64,000 nt of DNA, from positions 248,001-312,000 of the forward strand of contig NZ_JBLXCD010000001.1 of NCBI RefSeq assembly GCF_048265165.1, written 5' to 3'. The DNA is from Oceanospirillum sp048265165 (GTDB lineage: Bacteria > Pseudomonadota > Gammaproteobacteria > Pseudomonadales > Halomonadaceae). The number at the start of each line of letters is the position of its first letter. Positions within the stretch are counted from its first letter, which is position 1. The notes beneath the pieces are model-generated. The model was given only the letters and a program-made list of their open reading frames with translations. It did no database searches and was not told where the DNA came from. Made by a program: the position numbers and the translations under genes. Below are positions 52,620-60,835 of the stretch, in pieces.

Positions 52620-53285
52620 CTAATGTGTCCAGTGATGGGCGTGCCAGTGCGTCTGGGCGGCTTCAGTCAATTGCGGGCAAGGGTTCACCAGATGGACCTG
52701 ATCTGCGTAAAGGCATAACGGCAGGTCATTAATAGAATCGGTATAAAAGTGTATTTTCAGTCGATTACGGTCGAGGCTTAATTGTTCCAGCCACTGCTCC
52801 AGTCGCTTGACCTTGCCTTCCCGATAGCTGGCCGTACCTTCAATCTGAGCCGTTAATCTGCCATATTCTTCTTTCAGATCGATGCCCAATGCCTGATGAA
52901 TCCCCATCGCCTTGGCCAAAGGCTGGACAATCAGACTAGCCGTTGCAGAGATCACCAGTATCTCCTGCTGCTGGCTTTGCAGCTGCTCAAGCAGTACTTT
53001 GGCCTGAGGATAGATACGGGGCATGATCTTCTCGGATACACACTCATCCACCCACTGCTCAAGTTGTGACAAAGGGATGTTTTCCAGGGGCTGCAGAGTA
53101 AAGGACAGATAGTCCTCCATACTCATTTTTCCCTGACGGTAAAGCTGCATCAGGGCATCATCCTGCTTGAGAAAGGAAGGATCGGTTACAATGCCTTTCT
53201 CGACCAGAAAGTGATTCCAGATAGTGGAACTGTCCCCATCGATCAGGGTGTCATCCATATCAAAAATAAAAAGTTCATTGTTCAT
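52620..53285 (-). CDS. HAD-IB family phosphatase
   Basis: 221 residues of the SerB-like HAD subfamily IB. Motif I FDMDDTLIDGDS (nucleophile Asp9, acid Asp11), motif II VISATAS, a Lys in YREGKVKRLEQW, and motif III FYTDSINDLPL. The alpha-helical type-1 cap carries LMQLYRQGKMSMEDYL. It dephosphorylates a small metabolite, with relatives including phosphoserine and phosphocholine/phosphoethanolamine phosphatases. It is not PhnX (no PhnX-type motif). It is the last gene of the ABC operon, overlapping the ATPase by ATGA. Confidence 0.85.
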   Translation of the reverse strand: MNNELFIFDMDDTLIDGDSSTIWNHFLVEKGIVTDPSFLKQDDALMQLYRQGKMSMEDYLSFTLQPLENIPLSQLEQWVDECVSEKIMPRIYPQAKVLLEQLQSQQQEILVISATASLIVQPLAKAMGIHQALGIDLKEEYGRLTAQIEGTASYREGKVKRLEQWLEQLSLDRNRLKIHFYTDSINDLPLCLYADQVHLVNPCPQLTEAAQTHWHAHHWTH

Positions 53286-54319
53286 ACCGGATTACTCACA
53301 GATTGACTCACAGGTTGAAACTCCTGTCGGTCAAATAACAGCTCAACGGAGCTGCCAACAGGTATTAAATGGTCGGCAGAACGATTCAGAGCATCCAGGG
53401 TGATCTCCTGCGACCCTATCATCGCCTTATAGCGAATTACATTGCCCAATAACTGATGATCTTTGATGATGGCGCTGGCTGGCTGTGTCATATGCTCGCT
53501 GTATTCTCTGCCCGGCTCCTGAATATAGATAGCCTCCGGGCGAATGGCGATTGACTGACTACCATTAAGGCCAAAAAGCGCTGCCGCCGAATGCTTATCC
53601 AGAATATTGTAATGCCCCATAAAACCGGCCACAAAAGCATTGGCGGGTTGGGTATAGATGGCTTCCGGTGTACCACTTTGCACGATTTGTCCATCATGCA
53701 TCAGGAAAATACGATCGGACAGCAGCATCGCCTCCTCCTGGTCATGGGTGACAAAGATGGTGGTCAGATTTAACTCTTTCTGGATCTCCCTGATCTGAAT
53801 CCGCAGGTTTTTGCGAATCTTGGCATCAAGGGCTGACAGGGGTTCATCCAGCAGCAGAATCCTTGGTTCAACCACTAGTGCCCGGGCCAGAGCGACCCGC
53901 TGACACTGGCCTCCGGATAGCTGATGGGGGTAGCAATCTTCTTTGCCCTTTAGCTCCACCAGCTCGATAATACGGCGGACTTTACGGGCAATCTCTTCGG
54001 ATGGCACAGATTTCATCTTCAGGCCAAAGGCGATATTGTCTGCCACGCTCATATTGGGAAACAGGGCATAGGATTGAAAGACCATGCCGATCTCCCGTTT
54101 TTGTGGGGCCAGATGCGTAATCTCCTGGCCGGCAACCGTCAAGGAACCGCTGTCCACCGGGTTGAGTCCAGCGATACTGCGTAACAGGGTTGATTTACCG
54201 CAGCCACTGGGGCCTAACAGGGTAATAAACTCCCCCTGCTCAATGGTGAACCCGATATCGGAAAAAACCTGATTCTGACCAAATGCTTTGCTAAGACCTT
54301 CTACGCTGACATAACTCAT
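53282..54319 (-). CDS. ABC transporter ATP-binding protein (PhnT/PotA-like)
   Basis: 345-residue importer ATPase with Walker A GPSGCGKST (36-44), LSGGQCQRVALARALV, LLLDEPLSALDAKIR, and HDQEEAMLLSD. The C-terminal TOBE regulatory domain (about 235-340) has IAIRPEAI. The class drives uptake of phosphonates, Fe3+ or polyamines. With its neighbours it resembles 2-aminoethylphosphonate importers. ATGA overlaps on both sides. Confidence 0.88.
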   Translation of the reverse strand: MSYVSVEGLSKAFGQNQVFSDIGFTIEQGEFITLLGPSGCGKSTLLRSIAGLNPVDSGSLTVAGQEITHLAPQKREIGMVFQSYALFPNMSVADNIAFGLKMKSVPSEEIARKVRRIIELVELKGKEDCYPHQLSGGQCQRVALARALVVEPRILLLDEPLSALDAKIRKNLRIQIREIQKELNLTTIFVTHDQEEAMLLSDRIFLMHDGQIVQSGTPEAIYTQPANAFVAGFMGHYNILDKHSAAALFGLNGSQSIAIRPEAIYIQEPGREYSEHMTQPASAIIKDHQLLGNVIRYKAMIGSQEITLDALNRSADHLIPVGSSVELLFDRQEFQPVSQSVSNPV

Positions 54320-55104
54320 AGTGCATTACTCTTGCTGATACGACTGCCCAACCAGGTACAGATAAAGATAAAAAAGAAATAGGTCATCACCAGTGCTGAG
54401 GTGAAATGCCCACTGGTCTGGCGCATGTTATAGAGATAAACCTGCAGGGTTTCATAGCGGGTTCCCACCAGAATATTGGCAAAAACAAACTCCCCTAGCA
54501 GGAAAGAGAAGGAGAGAAACATCGAGGCCAACACCCCTTTTTTCAGATTTGGCAGAATGATGTGAAAAAAAGCTTTCGGGGTGGATGCACCTAGCAGGTG
54601 TGCTGCATCCACCAGATCCTTCAGATTGATCGCCATAAAGTTATTGGCGATGGCCCGATAGATAAAAGGCAATGCGATGGTGAAATAGGTGCCAATCAGA
54701 ATCCAGGGTGTGCCCAGCATCGGAAAGGGCGCATCGGCATAGAACTGCAGCAAGCCGACGGATGATACAACCGGCGGTACGGCAAAAGGCAGCAGAATCA
54801 GAATATTCATCAGGCGGTCATAGCCGGGATAGTAGTAAAACACCACAAAGGCCAAGGGGATCACCAACACTAAAGCCAGCAAGAGCGCGGTAATACAGAC
54901 AAATAACGAACGGCCAAAGGCCTCCAGAAAGCGGATATCTGAAAATAGCTGCCCGTACCACTTCAGAGTAAAACCATCCGGTAGTATGGTCGCCCCCCAC
55001 CGGCTGGAAAAAGAGTAGATCATGGTGGCTACAATGGGCAGAGCCAACAGGCTGATGATGCTGTAAACGACAGTTTTATGATAAAGCAGATTAGCGTTTT
55101 GCAT
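54316..55104 (-). CDS. ABC transporter permease (second)
   Basis: 262-residue BPD-type inner-membrane permease with six predicted helices and the EAA loop DLVDAAHLLGASTPKAFFHIILPNL (partly shown). It forms the channel with the upstream permease. Its start lies within the end of that gene (14-bp overlap), indicating coupled translation. Confidence 0.9.
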   Translation of the reverse strand: MQNANLLYHKTVVYSIISLLALPIVATMIYSFSSRWGATILPDGFTLKWYGQLFSDIRFLEAFGRSLFVCITALLLALVLVIPLAFVVFYYYPGYDRLMNILILLPFAVPPVVSSVGLLQFYADAPFPMLGTPWILIGTYFTIALPFIYRAIANNFMAINLKDLVDAAHLLGASTPKAFFHIILPNLKKGVLASMFLSFSFLLGEFVFANILVGTRYETLQVYLYNMRQTSGHFTSALVMTYFFFIFICTWLGSRISKSNAL

Positions 55105-56005
55105 GATAACTCCGGCTTACCAGCCACTGATTAATGGCCGTGATCACACCTAAAACGGTAATAAGAACCACTGAGATGGCAGCTGCCAGATTGGGCTCCA
55201 GAAACAGATCACCGGATACCAGACTGGCAATGCGCACAGTAACCACATTGAAGTTACCGGCGGTTAAAGCGTAGACACTGGCATAAGCGCCAATGGCATT
55301 GGCAAACAGAATGATAAAGGTGCCCAGTAAGGCCGGAGAGAGTACCGGCAGACCCACCCGCCACCAGTAAACTCCTTGTGATGCGCCCAGCAGCACCGCC
55401 GCTTCCTGCCATTCCTGTTTTAAGGCATCGAATGCGGGATACAGCAGCAGCGCCGCCAATGGAATCTGAAAATAGATATACAGTGCCAACAGGCCATGAC
55501 TGCCATAGAGATTAAAATCGTCAATCACGCCCCACTGTTTAAGCAGCAGGGTAACGGCGCCGTTGGTGCCCAGAATAATGATAAAAGCAAAAGCCAGGGG
55601 CACACCGGCAAAGTTACTGCTCATATTGGTGAAGGCAATAAAGAAGTCCCGAAGACGGCTATTGAGATGGCGCAGTGACGCCACCAGTAACGCGGCCACG
55701 ATCAAGCCGACCAGGCTTGACCAGAAGGCTAACCAAAGGCTGTTACTGAACCCTTGCCGAATAAAGGCCGAGCCCAGTAGCTCCGCATAGTGTTCCAGAG
55801 ACCATTCGCCGTCATATTTAAAGCTATTGATTGCAACCCAGATCAATGGGGTTAGCTGAAACAGATAGAAAAAGATCACAAAGGGGATAACCACCGCAAT
55901 CGCTTTGACTTTCCCCTGCTTTAACCGGAGTTTAAGGCGTTTTGAAACGGACATTTGCTTGATCGGGTGAGTGGCTTTAAGGCGGACAGGCATCTGATAA
56001 CTCAT
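55091..56005 (-). CDS. ABC transporter permease (first)
   Basis: 304 residues from ATG 56005, which overlaps the stop of the phosphatase gene (TAATG); a start at 56059 would lie inside that gene. Six or seven transmembrane helices, with the EAA loop EWQEAAVLLGASQGVYWWRV. It is paired with the next permease for the same importer. Confidence 0.88.
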   Translation of the reverse strand: MSYQMPVRLKATHPIKQMSVSKRLKLRLKQGKVKAIAVVIPFVIFFYLFQLTPLIWVAINSFKYDGEWSLEHYAELLGSAFIRQGFSNSLWLAFWSSLVGLIVAALLVASLRHLNSRLRDFFIAFTNMSSNFAGVPLAFAFIIILGTNGAVTLLLKQWGVIDDFNLYGSHGLLALYIYFQIPLAALLLYPAFDALKQEWQEAAVLLGASQGVYWWRVGLPVLSPALLGTFIILFANAIGAYASVYALTAGNFNVVTVRIASLVSGDLFLEPNLAAAISVVLITVLGVITAINQWLVSRSYHAKR

Positions 56006-56808
56006 TACAGGCACTCTCCCGGAAAAGATTTCCCATGGGAAATATTTAATAGCTGGCACACAAGACCACAGATATCGGTCTGCCCAATTGCTACCGGGGC
56101 ATGACTAAAACACTCGCCCAGTACAAACAAGGGAACCTCCCTCTCTTCAGCAAGCGTACCGCCATGGGAAAGATCGTTGTTCATACCGTGATCACTGGTG
56201 ATCAGCACCTGATAGCCCTCACTTAACCAATCCGGCAGAAACTCCGACAAAATAATATCTGCACGACGGGCACTGTTGCGGTACTGACGGGAATCCAGTC
56301 CGAATTTATGCCCGGTATCATCAATATTCATGGGATGAATCAGCAGAAAGTCCGGGTTATGGCGCTTAAGCAGATGATCCGCATCCTGAAACAGTGCCTC
56401 GTCCGGGTAATGATCCCACTGATAAAACATCCCGTATTGAATATTCAGCGAGGCATCGGCGGTAAACCGGTCTCGCCTGGGTTCATAGGGTGCGCGATTA
56501 TAGAGCTCGCTAACCCAATGATAAGCTGCTGCTGCGGTGCAGAGTCCGGCTTCTCGCGCAAGGCTGAAGATAGAATCCTCTTTCGACAACCGGCACACCT
56601 GGTTATGTGTAATGCCACTGTTAACCGGCTTAACGCCGGTCAGAATGCATTCATAGAGCGGCCGGGACAGCGATGGCAACTCGCTTTGGAGCTTGTAGAC
56701 GGAGGCTTTTTGCTCTTCGATCAGGCCATTAACGTAGCCCATGCAATCACGGGCTACGCTGTAATTAAGGCCATCGAGAACAACAAGAATCACCTTATTG
56801 TTCATCAT
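56005..56808 (-). CDS. Small alkaline-phosphatase-superfamily hydrolase
   Basis: 267 residues. Metal sites of the superfamily are visible: VLDGLNYS (Asp12), candidate nucleophile Ser46/Ser48 in LPSLSRPLYE, NIDDTGHKFG (Asp, His), SDHGMNNDLSHGG (Asp-His and His). Related enzymes hydrolyse phosphomonoesters, phosphodiesters or phosphonoacetate. It is much shorter than PhnA (about 400 residues) and lacks a signal peptide, so it probably acts in the cytosol on the imported compound. AGAGG precedes ATG, and it starts 7 bp after the binding-protein gene. Confidence 0.82.
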   Translation of the reverse strand: MMNNKVILVVLDGLNYSVARDCMGYVNGLIEEQKASVYKLQSELPSLSRPLYECILTGVKPVNSGITHNQVCRLSKEDSIFSLAREAGLCTAAAAYHWVSELYNRAPYEPRRDRFTADASLNIQYGMFYQWDHYPDEALFQDADHLLKRHNPDFLLIHPMNIDDTGHKFGLDSRQYRNSARRADIILSEFLPDWLSEGYQVLITSDHGMNNDLSHGGTLAEEREVPLFVLGECFSHAPVAIGQTDICGLVCQLLNISHGKSFPGECL

Positions 56809-56815
56809 GAACCTC

Positions 56816-57877
56816 TTACTGCTGGTGTATCAGTACATTTTCCTGCCATTGGCGCGGCAGCTTACGGGCAGATTTTTCCCAGGCATTAAAGTCTTTAATG
56901 GGCTGAACGTTCTTATATTGGCTGTTAGGCAGGAGCTTAGCCTGAACATCATCCGGCATTTCAATACTGCTACGGATTGGGCGTGCGTAGCCATTGGCTA
57001 GATTGATCTGTCCCTGATCGCTGAAGATATATTCACGGGCTAATTTGGCTGCATTAGGGTTTTTAGCAAACTTATTGATGATGGTGGTGTAACCGGAGAT
57101 GACGGAGCCGTCCTGAGGGATCGATACGGTAAAACGGTCACGATCAATTCTGTCACGGTAGCTGAGGGCGTTAAAGTCCCACAGAATCGCCACTTCTACT
57201 TCACCTTTTTCCAGGTTTGCGATGCTTGGATTATTGAAAGACAGGCGGTTTTGTTTCGCCAGTTTGGCATAGTATTCAATAGCAGGTTTCAGATTGCTCT
57301 CATCACCACCATTAGCAAAGGCGGCCGCGAGCACAGCGTTATTAGCCTGGGAAGCAACACCAACATCGCCAACGGTCACTTTATAATCACCTTTCAGCAG
57401 GTCAGCCCAACTTTTTGGTGCATGCTTAACCAGTTTGTTGTTGGAGATAAACGCGATAGAACCGGTATAAGCTAGTGCCCAATGCCCTTTATCGTCTTTG
57501 GCCCAACCAGGAATCTCATTCCAGGTACTCGGTTTATAAGGCTGAGTGACACCTTTACGGACCGCAACCCGTGCAAAAGCAAAGCCCACATCACCGATAT
57601 CCGCCGTGGCGTTATTCCGCTCAGCCTCAAACTTAGCGATCTCCTGGGCAGAACTCATGTCTGTATCCTGGTGTTCCAGACCATACAGGTTATTCAGATC
57701 CCGCCAGGTATCTTTCCAGTTAGCCCAGCTATCAGGCATACCCACACTGTAAACCACACCTTCTTTTTTTGCGGCACTGATAAGCGTATCAATATCGGTA
57801 TTCTCTGAAGCAGATGCACTCCAGGACAGCGATACCGCTAAGGCACATGAAGCCGCTTTAAGCATAAATTTCATCAT
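56816..57877 (-). CDS. ABC transporter periplasmic substrate-binding protein
   Basis: 353 residues from ATG 57877 (AAGGA five bases upstream). N-terminal signal peptide (AASCALAVSLSWSASAS). Family type II binding protein similar to the Fe3+/AfuA/phosphonate-binding group: EGVVYSVGMPDSWANWKDTW, FAFARVAVRKGV, GDYKVTVGDVGVASQANNAV and YIFSDQGQINLANGYARPIR. The ligand cannot be assigned; neighbours suggest a phosphorylated or phosphonated compound. A 19-bp operator lies just upstream of the start. Confidence 0.85.
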   Translation of the reverse strand: MMKFMLKAASCALAVSLSWSASASENTDIDTLISAAKKEGVVYSVGMPDSWANWKDTWRDLNNLYGLEHQDTDMSSAQEIAKFEAERNNATADIGDVGFAFARVAVRKGVTQPYKPSTWNEIPGWAKDDKGHWALAYTGSIAFISNNKLVKHAPKSWADLLKGDYKVTVGDVGVASQANNAVLAAAFANGGDESNLKPAIEYYAKLAKQNRLSFNNPSIANLEKGEVEVAILWDFNALSYRDRIDRDRFTVSIPQDGSVISGYTTIINKFAKNPNAAKLAREYIFSDQGQINLANGYARPIRSSIEMPDDVQAKLLPNSQYKNVQPIKDFNAWEKSARKLPRQWQENVLIHQQ

Positions 57878-57886
57878 CAATATCCT

Positions 57887-57905
57887 TTCTGGACTAGGTC
57901 AGTTT
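57887..57905. promoter_or_regulatory. Predicted PhnR-like operator, copy 1
   Basis: TTTCTGGACTAGGTCAGTT is an imperfect palindrome about CTGGAC-TA-GGTCAG. It lies 10 bp upstream of the binding-protein start. It shares 16 or more of 19 positions with copy 2 at 58038-58056. Confidence 0.65.
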
Positions 57906-58037
57906 TGATGAAGTGGATGCTAGAGCAGCTTTGTGACAGCTAGATTAAGACTTTATGACGCTTTTATGCCTCAATTCAGGTAAGTTTTTTGATTGTTTGC
58001 AATAAAAATAGGAGCTGATAGGATGCTGCGCATTATT

Positions 58038-58056
58038 TTCTGGACTAATCCAGTTG
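58038..58056. promoter_or_regulatory. Predicted PhnR-like operator, copy 2
   Basis: TTTCTGGACTAATCCAGTT, a near-perfect palindrome CTGGA-N4-TCCAG, immediately upstream of the GntR regulator gene. It shares TTTCTGGACTA and CAGTT with copy 1, suggesting that one regulator controls both directions, including itself. Confidence 0.65.
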
Positions 58057-58075
58057 AAATGTGACATTAAAACCT

Positions 58076-58807
58076 ATGAAAACACAGCTCAGAACGATCA
58101 AAGGGATACTTAAGGAACAGATCGCGGGAGGCATTTACACCAGCCAAAAAAAACTGCCCTCAGAACGGGAGTTAAGTGAGTTGTTCAAGACCACGCGTAT
58201 TACCCTGAAAGAGGCTCTGATCGCCCTTGAGACCGAAGGACTGATCTACCGTGAAGAGCGTCGCGGTTGGTTTGTTTCTCCTCCTCGGCTGCGCTATAAC
58301 CCACTTTCCCGGAGCCACTTCCACCGCATGGTGGAGGAACAGCAGCGCCAGGCCACCACAGAGGTACTGACGGTTAAAACGGAATTGGCCAGCAGCGACA
58401 TCAGCAAGGTACTCCAGCTCAACACCTTACAGCTCATCCATCGTATTCAGCGCCTGCGCTCCGTGGATAATCGCGTTGTATTATTTGTTGAGAACTGCCT
58501 GATCAGTGCGCTATTTCCGGATCTTTTAGAGCATGATCTGTCCCAGTCACTGACAGCGCTTTATAAAAAGCACTACGGGTTTGAAACAACCCGCTCCCGC
58601 TTTGATGTGATTCCAACTGCAGCACCGGAACATGTGGCCAAAGCCTTAAATCTGGCGGAAGGACAGCAGGTGTTAAAGATTTGCCGGATAAACTACAACC
58701 AGCAAGGCGTACTGATGGATTGTGAATATGAATACTGGCGACCCGATGCCATGATGATCGAGATCGAAAGTATTTCGCCACATTCCAATGCCGCTTACGA
58801 ACCCTAA
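58076..58807 (+). CDS. GntR/UTRA family regulator, PhnR-like
   Basis: 243 residues from ATG 58076; a GTG at 58061 is also possible and no clear ribosome site decides. N-terminal GntR winged helix (LKEQIAGGIYTSQKKLPSER, LFKTTRITLKEALIALETEG), then the UTRA effector domain. The link RREERRGWFVSPPRLRYNPL-like segment and NYNQQGVLMDCEYEYWR closely resemble the regulator PhnR of the Salmonella phosphonate cluster. It faces away from the ABC operon with 180 bp between. Confidence 0.82.
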   Translation: MKTQLRTIKGILKEQIAGGIYTSQKKLPSERELSELFKTTRITLKEALIALETEGLIYREERRGWFVSPPRLRYNPLSRSHFHRMVEEQQRQATTEVLTVKTELASSDISKVLQLNTLQLIHRIQRLRSVDNRVVLFVENCLISALFPDLLEHDLSQSLTALYKKHYGFETTRSRFDVIPTAAPEHVAKALNLAEGQQVLKICRINYNQQGVLMDCEYEYWRPDAMMIEIESISPHSNAAYEP

Positions 58808-58980
58808 ACTATTTTGCGCCTAACCCCTCATCTAGGCTAAAAATCGACCATAAAACCAACATCGATCAATAAACGAAGCTAAACAGTAATTTTTTATTAG
58901 ATTTTACCGCTTGTTTTTATACTATGCTTGGTATGTTGAGAATTGTTAACTTTTAATTCAATCTGAGACGGGCGGTTTTG

Positions 58981-59008
58981 TTACGCAACGCTGCGTAAAT
59001 CTACGTAG
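58981..59008. repeat. Palindromes upstream of orphan small gene
   Basis: TTACGCA-ACGC-TGCGTAA (58981-58998), perfect 7-bp arms, and then CTACGTAG (59001-59008), about 55 bp upstream of the start at 59064. They may be operator sites. The rest of the 256-bp gap shows only AT-rich promoter-like sequence. Confidence 0.45.
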
Positions 59009-59063
59009 CATTTATAGCACCCTGTGAATGCCAGTCGCTTAATATTGATGAGGAACACAAATA

Positions 59064-59324
59064 ATGGGCACTTTGATTCGGACTGATGTAGGCATAGGGT
59101 TGCTGCAAGAGTTTAAAACCATATTAGGCATTAACACTGTCTGTGATGCTGATACAGGCACGTATTATCTTGAAATCAAAACGAAGACAATTGAAATGGT
59201 TCTGCTTGACTGCATAAGCAACAGTTGGGATTTAGTCGCCATTCTGGATGGTGACAGTGAAAGCATTTTTTTAACCCATACTTGCCCTGTTGGCATGGAA
59301 AAATCTCCGGGGCGATTTGCTTAG
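59064..59324 (+). CDS. Hypothetical small protein
   Basis: 86 residues with no recognised family: MGTLIRTDVGIGLLQEF, TVCDADTGTYYLEIKTK, LLDCISNSWDLVAILDGDS, HTCPVGMEKSPG. It is soluble and acidic with three Cys. GAGGA lies 10 bp before the ATG and palindromes precede the promoter region, which supports a real gene. It sits in the accessory-looking segment beside tRNA-Val. Confidence 0.55.
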   Translation: MGTLIRTDVGIGLLQEFKTILGINTVCDADTGTYYLEIKTKTIEMVLLDCISNSWDLVAILDGDSESIFLTHTCPVGMEKSPGRFA

Positions 59325-59566
59325 TCGCTATAGGCACCGCGCGCCCCTAAAAAGCCACACTGGCCGCAGCATCACATCAATGTGTCCACTCTGAGATGCC
59401 TTTCTCATAACACCTATCCCGAGAGGCTGCCTGACGGGAGTCTAAAATCCTGATACAGACCAGGTTAAGTCGGTGACCTGTCAAGGGTTGCGGTATATAC
59501 GTTCGCTTACGGTTGATTATTTGAATAATTTTTCGATAAATGAGAAGTAGACTTAGCGAAGTCTCA

Positions 59567-59886
59567 TTATTGATGGATACTAAGAAGTGCCTGGGTAACC
59601 TTTTCTATGCACAGGTATACATAATGGTATTTTTTTCCCGAACAACCGGCTCTAATTTCTTCCAGTCTAAGTTCAGGTAATCATGGATGATAGCGTTTCG
59701 CATACCCACAGCTACGCGAATATCATTAATATCGGGTTCTGTCAGAGCTAAATGCTCATAAACGCGCTCAATACTTGCTCGGGCTTCCGAAGGGACGGGT
59801 TTTCCATGGGCTTTCAGATAGTGCTTGGAGCAACCAATAGCGGATTCAACAAGTGCCTTTAGCTCGAGAGTCGTATAGCCAAACAA
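59567..59886 (-). pseudogene. Frameshifted and N-truncated HepT-like (DUF86) toxin
   Basis: The open frame (59605-59886) encodes a HepT-type HEPN ribonuclease fragment: ALVESAIGCSKHYLKAHGKP, then the R-x4-6-H site GMRNAIIHDYLNLDW. After VVREK the frame ends in NTIMYTCA. Shifting by one base at a seven-A run (59630-59636) restores a HepT-like tail KKYHYVYLCIEKVTQALLSI and stop at 59567. The normal 30-40 N-terminal residues are missing, replaced by out-of-frame mntA sequence. The toxin is therefore decayed unless the A run is a sequencing error. Confidence 0.7.
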
Positions 59887-59950
59887 CTTCGATGCTAGAA
59901 TCTGATTCAGCCATTTTTTTTAGTGTTTTAAGGGTATGCTTCTGATTCAA
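59846..59950 (-). pseudogene. Remnant of MntA-like nucleotidyltransferase antitoxin
   Basis: TTG 59950 is preceded by AGGAG seven bases upstream. It encodes 34 residues ending SIEVVWLYDSRAKGTC and then TGA. This is the start of a minimal nucleotidyltransferase (canonical WLYGSRAKGT, here with Gly to Asp), cut off before the catalytic Asp pair. It runs into the hepT fragment in another frame, as expected after a deletion removed most of mntA and the start of hepT. Confidence 0.65.
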
Positions 59951-60055
59951 AATCCAACTCCTGGCAGCTCAGCTCCATTCTATCGTTAATACGATATTCG
60001 TGTCACAAAACAGCGTCTGATTCTAACAGCAGTTGGCCTAAGCATATTCTCTAAC

Positions 60056-60090
60056 GAAAAAAACCCGTAACTCTATGAGTTACGGGTTTT
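60056..60090 (-). terminator. Rho-independent terminator after tRNA-Val
   Basis: Perfect 13-bp stem AAACCCGTAACTC (60061-60073) / GAGTTACGGGTTT (60077-60089), loop TAT, followed on the minus strand by a run of T residues. Confidence 0.9.
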
Positions 60091-60096
60091 TAAATT

Positions 60097-60173
60097 TGGT
60101 AGACGTGATCGGATTCGAACCAACGACCCCCACCATGTCAAGGTGGTGCTCTAACCAACTGAGCTACACGTCT
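60097..60173 (-). tRNA. tRNA-Val (anticodon GAC)
   Basis: 77 nt with a 7-bp acceptor stem AGACGTG/CACGTCT, D arm with AGTTGGTTA, anticodon stem CCACC/GGTGG and loop TTGACAT (anticodon GAC), T loop TTCGAAT, and encoded CCA after discriminator A. All four arms pair. Confidence 0.96.
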
Positions 60174-60240
60174 TTGATGGGGCGTATTATACGGATAACT
60201 TTTTGTTAAGCAAGACTTTTTAAAAAATTATCCGAAAATT

Positions 60241-60717
60241 TTAAAGCTGAGCCAGAACAGTCTCTGCACTGCTTTTTTCAACGCCTTTATCATCAACCCC
60301 CAGATACTCAACCACGCCGTCATTGAGAATCATAGCGTAGCGTTGGGAGCGAACACCAAACTGGGCTCCTGTCAGGTCTTTTTCCAGACCAACAGCCTCA
60401 GCAAAATTGCCAATACCGTCTGCCAGCATGATGATTTCTTCAGCGTTCTGGCTCTTACCCCAGGCATCCATTACGAAGGCATCGTTAACGGAGGTGCAGA
60501 TAATAGAGTCAACGCCCTTGGCTTTAATCGCATCAGCCTGAACCACAAACCCTGGTAAATGAGTGACCGAACAACCCGGGGTAAAGGCTCCGGGGACAGC
60601 AAAAAGAACCACTCTTTTACCGGCCATAAGATCATCTGTCTGAACAGATTCAGGCCCTTGATCACCCATTACTTTAAGCTCAACGTTAGGTAATTTTTCG
60701 CCTACCTGAATGGACAT
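60241..60717 (-). CDS. Prx5-type peroxiredoxin
   Basis: 158-residue thiol peroxidase of the Prx5/redoxin class. The peroxidatic Cys49 is in PGAFTPGCSVTHLPG, and a second Cys74 in SIICTSVND. It has VLFAVPGAFTP, MDAWGK, LADGIGNFAEAVGL and the conserved Arg in FGVRSQRYAMI. No glutaredoxin domain is fused. It reduces hydroperoxides in the cytosol using thiol reductants. Confidence 0.94.
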   Translation of the reverse strand: MSIQVGEKLPNVELKVMGDQGPESVQTDDLMAGKRVVLFAVPGAFTPGCSVTHLPGFVVQADAIKAKGVDSIICTSVNDAFVMDAWGKSQNAEEIIMLADGIGNFAEAVGLEKDLTGAQFGVRSQRYAMILNDGVVEYLGVDDKGVEKSSAETVLAQL

Positions 60718-60835
60718 AGTTACACCTCTGAAGACTGAAGAATAAGATTTATTACTGGTAAATGGTGTCGGTGACTAACAAAACCAACCTGTTAACCCTG
60801 TTTGATAATGCATAGTACCGTATATTTTCTCAATA

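Noticed and set aside
52620..58807. Standard phnSTUV-phnWX phosphonate cluster
   Set aside because: No PhnW aminotransferase is present and the HAD protein has SerB-type, not PhnX-type, motifs, so 2-aminoethylphosphonate degradation by the known route is not supported.
59325..59566. Gene between the orphan small protein and the hepT remnant
   Set aside because: No open frame with a ribosome site or recognisable motif was found; nothing is visible in this 240-bp stretch.
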